Below, one piece after another: positions 61,607-64,000 of a DNA stretch of 64,000 bases; positions within the stretch are counted from its first letter, which is position 1; each line of letters begins with the position of its first letter. The notes under the pieces were generated by a model. The model did not search any database. It was not told the DNA's origin and worked only from the letters and a program-made list of their open reading frames with translations. The position numbers were made by a program, and so were the translations under genes. The stretch is from Provencibacterium sp. Lineage in GTDB: Bacteria; Bacillota; Clostridia; Oscillospirales; Ruminococcaceae. The stretch is taken from positions 91,698 through 155,697 of the forward strand of contig JAAWAN010000023.1 in assembly GCA_022792175.1 (NCBI GenBank), in the 5' to 3' direction.

Positions 61607-63507
61607 CGGCCTGCCCCCTTCAGAAAACGCTCCATGGTGGAAAAAACCTTTTCCATATCCAGCGGCTTGGAAATATGGGCATTCATGCCCGCCTCCAGCG
61701 AACTTTGAATATCCTCTACAAAGGCGTTAGCCGTCATGGCGATAATGGGGATACGGGCGGCATCCTCCCGCTGCAGCCCCCGAATAGCCCGGGTGGCCTC
61801 CAACCCGTTCATCACCGGCATCTGAATATCCATCAAAATCATATCATAGTAAAAGAGGGCATGCTGTTTAAATATCTCTACCGCCTGCCTGCCATCCTCC
61901 GCCGTTTCAATCTGCAGGCCGGATTCTCCCAAAAGCTCCTGCGCGATTTCCCGGTTGAGCTCGTTATCCTCCACCAGCAGCAGCCGCTTTTGAGAGAAAT
62001 CCCGTTTAGGCGCCTCCGGCTCCCAGCTCTGCCGGCCTTTTCCCTGCGTCGTATAGGCGCACAGCTCCGCCGCCAGCCGGCTTTTAAAAAGCGGCATGGG
62101 AATAAAGCCATCCACTCCGGCGCGGGTGAACATATATTCCGTCTGGCTCCAATCGCTTTCCGAAAGCATCAGAATAGGGAAACGGTTGCCGATACGCCTG
62201 CGGACCTCCGGCAAAAAGAGCATGATATCCACATCCGAAAGCTTCTCCACCGTTAAAAAAGCGAAATATTCGGTACCCGCCAGATCCGCATCGTTGATGA
62301 GGCAAACGGCCGTATCCGCATCCCGGGCCCAATCCGCCCGCATATGAAGCGACTTCAGCATCTGCCGAATCCGCTCTCCCTGCCGGCTGCTGTCATCCAG
62401 CAGCAGCACCCTTTTTTCCGCCAGTGCCCGGATGGCAGCATTATCTTCCTCTTCTGCGGCTTCAAAGGGAATCTCCACCATAAAACAGGAACCCCGGTTC
62501 GGCTCGCTCGTTACCTGAATGGAGCCGCCCATCTGCTCTACCAGATTCCTGGTGATGGCCATTCCCAGGCCGGTGCCCTGTATCTTGCTGATAGTCGATT
62601 TCTCTTCCCGCTCAAAGGGGGTGAACAGCTTTCTGAGAAACTCCCGGCTCATCCCAATTCCGGTATCCTGAACCCGCACAATCATCCGCACCCTCTTTGG
62701 GCAGCCATCCTGCAAAACGGAGAAAAAGAGCTCCACCTGTCCGCCGGCAGGGGTATATTTGACCGCATTCGAAAGCAGATTTAAACAGATCTGCTTTAAG
62801 CGGACCCCATCCGCCAGAATGCGCTCCTGCTCCACGGCGCCCATCTCCAGATGAAACTGAAGCTTTCCGGCATCCGCCTGAGGGCGCGCCACAATCAGAA
62901 TTTCATGAAGCAGATCGGCCACACTCACCGAAGCGGGCTGAATAACAATTTTTCCGCTCTCGATGCGGGACATATCCAGCACTTCGTTGAGCAGCGACAT
63001 CATATGGTCGGAAGCAACCTTAACCTTTTCCAGGCATTCCCGGATGCGGAACGGCACCTCCGGCTGGGAGAGGGCAATCTCCGTCAGGCCGATGATAGCG
63101 CCCATGGGGGTGCGGATATCATGGGACATTTCCGAAAGGAAGTTGGTTTTGGCCTGGCTGGCCATCACTGCCTCCTGCAGGGCCTGCTGGTTATTCTGAT
63201 AGTAGGCGGTTGCCTCCTGAAGAAGACACGCCTGCTGCTTTCCCCATTGAAAAAGGACCGCGGCATAAACGGCCTCCCCCACATGGATAAACAGCGGACC
63301 CGGCAGTCTGCCCCCGCCGCGAAGGGCGGCTGCCAGGTCCTCCCGCTCCTGCCGGGGTATCATGTCCAAAATGCAGGCCTCAGCAGGGCAGAGCTGCCGG
63401 GCTGCCGCATTCTGATAGCTTACCCGGCAGCCCTCCTCCTCCGGCTCCAAAAACAGAACCGGTATATCTGCCTGCTCCCAGACCCATTCTATCGCTCTTT
63501 TTTCCAT
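61603..63507 (-). CDS. Cytosolic hybrid histidine kinase with two receiver domains
   Basis: A 634-residue kinase with no transmembrane segment. Order: PAS-like N-terminal region (1-110), HisKA with NFLSEMSHDIRTPMGAI (His129), HATPase with N-box NLLSNAVKYTPAG (about 243), DTGIGM (281) and GTGLGMAITRNLVEQMGG (311), a degenerate receiver (about 365-485; keeps the acidic pair in VLLLDDSS but has no Asp at the end of beta-3, YFAFLTVEKLSD), and a complete receiver (about 507-630) with LLLVEDNELNRE and phospho-acceptor Asp560 in LMDIQMPVMNG and the Lys in ISKPLD. GAGAGGG precedes ATG 63507. The stop overlaps the HD-GYP gene. It likely senses a cytosolic signal. Confidence 0.93.
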   Translation of the reverse strand: MEKRAIEWVWEQADIPVLFLEPEEEGCRVSYQNAAARQLCPAEACILDMIPRQEREDLAAALRGGGRLPGPLFIHVGEAVYAAVLFQWGKQQACLLQEATAYYQNNQQALQEAVMASQAKTNFLSEMSHDIRTPMGAIIGLTEIALSQPEVPFRIRECLEKVKVASDHMMSLLNEVLDMSRIESGKIVIQPASVSVADLLHEILIVARPQADAGKLQFHLEMGAVEQERILADGVRLKQICLNLLSNAVKYTPAGGQVELFFSVLQDGCPKRVRMIVRVQDTGIGMSREFLRKLFTPFEREEKSTISKIQGTGLGMAITRNLVEQMGGSIQVTSEPNRGSCFMVEIPFEAAEEEDNAAIRALAEKRVLLLDDSSRQGERIRQMLKSLHMRADWARDADTAVCLINDADLAGTEYFAFLTVEKLSDVDIMLFLPEVRRRIGNRFPILMLSESDWSQTEYMFTRAGVDGFIPMPLFKSRLAAELCAYTTQGKGRQSWEPEAPKRDFSQKRLLLVEDNELNREIAQELLGESGLQIETAEDGRQAVEIFKQHALFYYDMILMDIQMPVMNGLEATRAIRGLQREDAARIPIIAMTANAFVEDIQSSLEAGMNAHISKPLDMEKVFSTMERFLKGAGR

Positions 63508-63720
63508 CTGATTCGCCCTCTCTTTTCTTCAAAGGGTCATCTGGATGGGCCGGCGCTTTCTGCAAAAACAACCAGAAATAAGCGCAGCGATAAAGACCCC
63601 GGCCGCACCGTATTACAAAGGGACGGCATGGCTGCAGCCCCTGTTCAGGCACTCCGACGAACAACCCCGACAGCATAACTTTCTTAATTTTATTATACTA
63701 CCCGCTCCAGGGGTTTGCAA
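63508..63720 (-). promoter_or_regulatory. Promoter and leader of the histidine kinase operon
   Basis: On the minus strand TTGCAA (63715-63720) and TATAAT (ATTATA at 63692-63697) are 17 bases apart. The leader of about 175 bases has no recognised riboswitch. Between this promoter and the tRNA promoter there is nothing else. Confidence 0.7.
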
Positions 63721-63778
63721 CCGCTCCCCGCCTTTTTCAGGGCGGCAAATCCCCTGCAAACTGGGCTGTCCCGGAATA

Positions 63779-63807
63779 TTGACAGCCCCTACCGTCTGTG
63801 CTATGAT
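63779..63807 (+). promoter_or_regulatory. Promoter of tRNA-Leu
   Basis: TTGACA (63779-63784) and TATGAT (63802-63807) are 17 bases apart, 33 bases before the mature tRNA 5' end. Confidence 0.88.
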
Positions 63808-63840
63808 GTGGAAAGACTGAAGCCAAATGGCTTTTCACCT

Positions 63841-63925
63841 GCGGGTATGGCGGAATTGGCAGACGCACCAGACTTAGGATCTGGCGGAGCAATCCATGCA
63901 GGTTCAAGTCCTGTTACCCGCACCA
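63841..63925 (+). tRNA. tRNA-Leu (anticodon UAG)
   Basis: An 85-base class II tRNA including the encoded CCA (63923-63925). Acceptor stem GCGGGTA pairs with TACCCGC, the D arm has GGCGGAATTGGCAGACGC, the anticodon stem CCAGA/TCTGG encloses the loop CTTAGGA with anticodon TAG at 63875-63877, a long variable arm follows (typical for Leu/Ser) and the T arm carries GGTTCAAGTCC. Discriminator A fits leucine. It reads CUA and other CUN codons. Confidence 0.98.
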
Positions 63926-63933
63926 CGACCATA

Positions 63934-63985
63934 TAATCCGAACCTTTTTCCGATTGGAGACGGGTTCGGATTATTGGTTTTCTTT
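63934..63985 (+). terminator. Terminator after tRNA-Leu
   Basis: TAATCCGAACC (63934-63944) pairs with GGTTCGGATTA (63963-63973), followed by TTGGTTTTCTTT. It starts 8 bases after the tRNA, so the gene is monocistronic. Confidence 0.88.
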
Positions 63986-64000
63986 GAGAAATTTGAGACC

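Noticed and set aside
63841..63925. tRNA-Leu as the attachment site of an integrated element
   Set aside because: No integrase, no partial tRNA copy and no phage or ICE gene were seen in the window; the left neighbour is a signalling operon.

Overview
The window looks like a chromosome segment of a GC-rich (about 58-60%, by eye) anaerobic Clostridia member, most like gut Oscillospiraceae-type Firmicutes. The reasons are the conserved phoH-ybeY-dgkA-era-yqzL-recO-mutS2-pyk order, a SpoVB-type flippase, indolepyruvate:ferredoxin oxidoreductase, strong AGGAGG-type ribosome binding sites with frequent TTG/GTG starts, and many GC-rich hairpin terminators. I see no rRNA, insertion sequence, transposase, integrase or phage gene. 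The genus assignment is inference only.

Layout. 1-500: the start of a small membrane protein gene behind a promoter packed with repeated operator-like elements. 515-9959: carbohydrate and transport block, with a GH36 alpha-galactosidase (-), a split chromate transporter pair (+), glycerol-1-phosphate dehydrogenase araM (+), then araB, araD, a ComFB-like protein and a Cys-type sulfatase (+). 10050-13995 (-): metF, a stand-alone methionine synthase reactivation protein and a metH without that domain. 14098-26169 (-): SpoVB-like flippase, patatin, pyruvate kinase, mutS2, recO, yqzL, era, an acyltransferase-like protein, dgkA, ybeY and phoH. 26715-32730 (-): a large alpha-2-macroglobulin-type lipoprotein followed by a secreted MEMO-family protein. 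33148-37909 (+): a complete livKHMGF branched-chain amino acid ABC transporter. 38232-47815 (+): a complete type I-C CRISPR-Cas system (cas3, cas5, cas8c, cas7, cas4, cas1, cas2), an AT-rich leader, 19 identical repeats and a decayed 20th repeat. 48120-51063 (+): feoA-feoA-feoB and a Cys-rich Feo accessory peptide under three copies of a GTTAG-N6-CTAAC operator. 51250-54102 (-): DegV and a class B penicillin-binding protein. 54240-57479 (+): a HAD-family protein and iorAB. 57601-63507 (-): a DUF6320-like zinc-ribbon membrane protein paired with a condensation-fold acyltransferase, and a cytosolic hybrid histidine kinase translationally coupled to an HD-GYP protein. 63841-63925 (+): tRNA-Leu(UAG) with its own promoter and terminator.

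How it works together. The left part is consistent with scavenging plant or host glycans (galactosides, arabinose, sulfated sugars). livKHMGF and iorAB point to amino acid uptake and fermentation. The central minus-strand block is housekeeping (ribosome maturation, DNA repair, envelope, glycolysis). Defence is the I-C system, whose effector genes have a separate promoter from cas3. Promoters with near-consensus -35/-10 boxes and 16-18 bp spacing can be placed for the membrane protein at the left edge, araB, the macroglobulin, livK, cas5, feoA, the acyltransferase pair, the histidine kinase and the tRNA. The clearest non-textbook signals are the three-site metalloregulator operator set at feo, the dyad inside the cas5 promoter, the decayed terminal CRISPR repeat, the tandem 38-base repeats between era and yqzL, and the macroglobulin that appears to lack the thioester motif.
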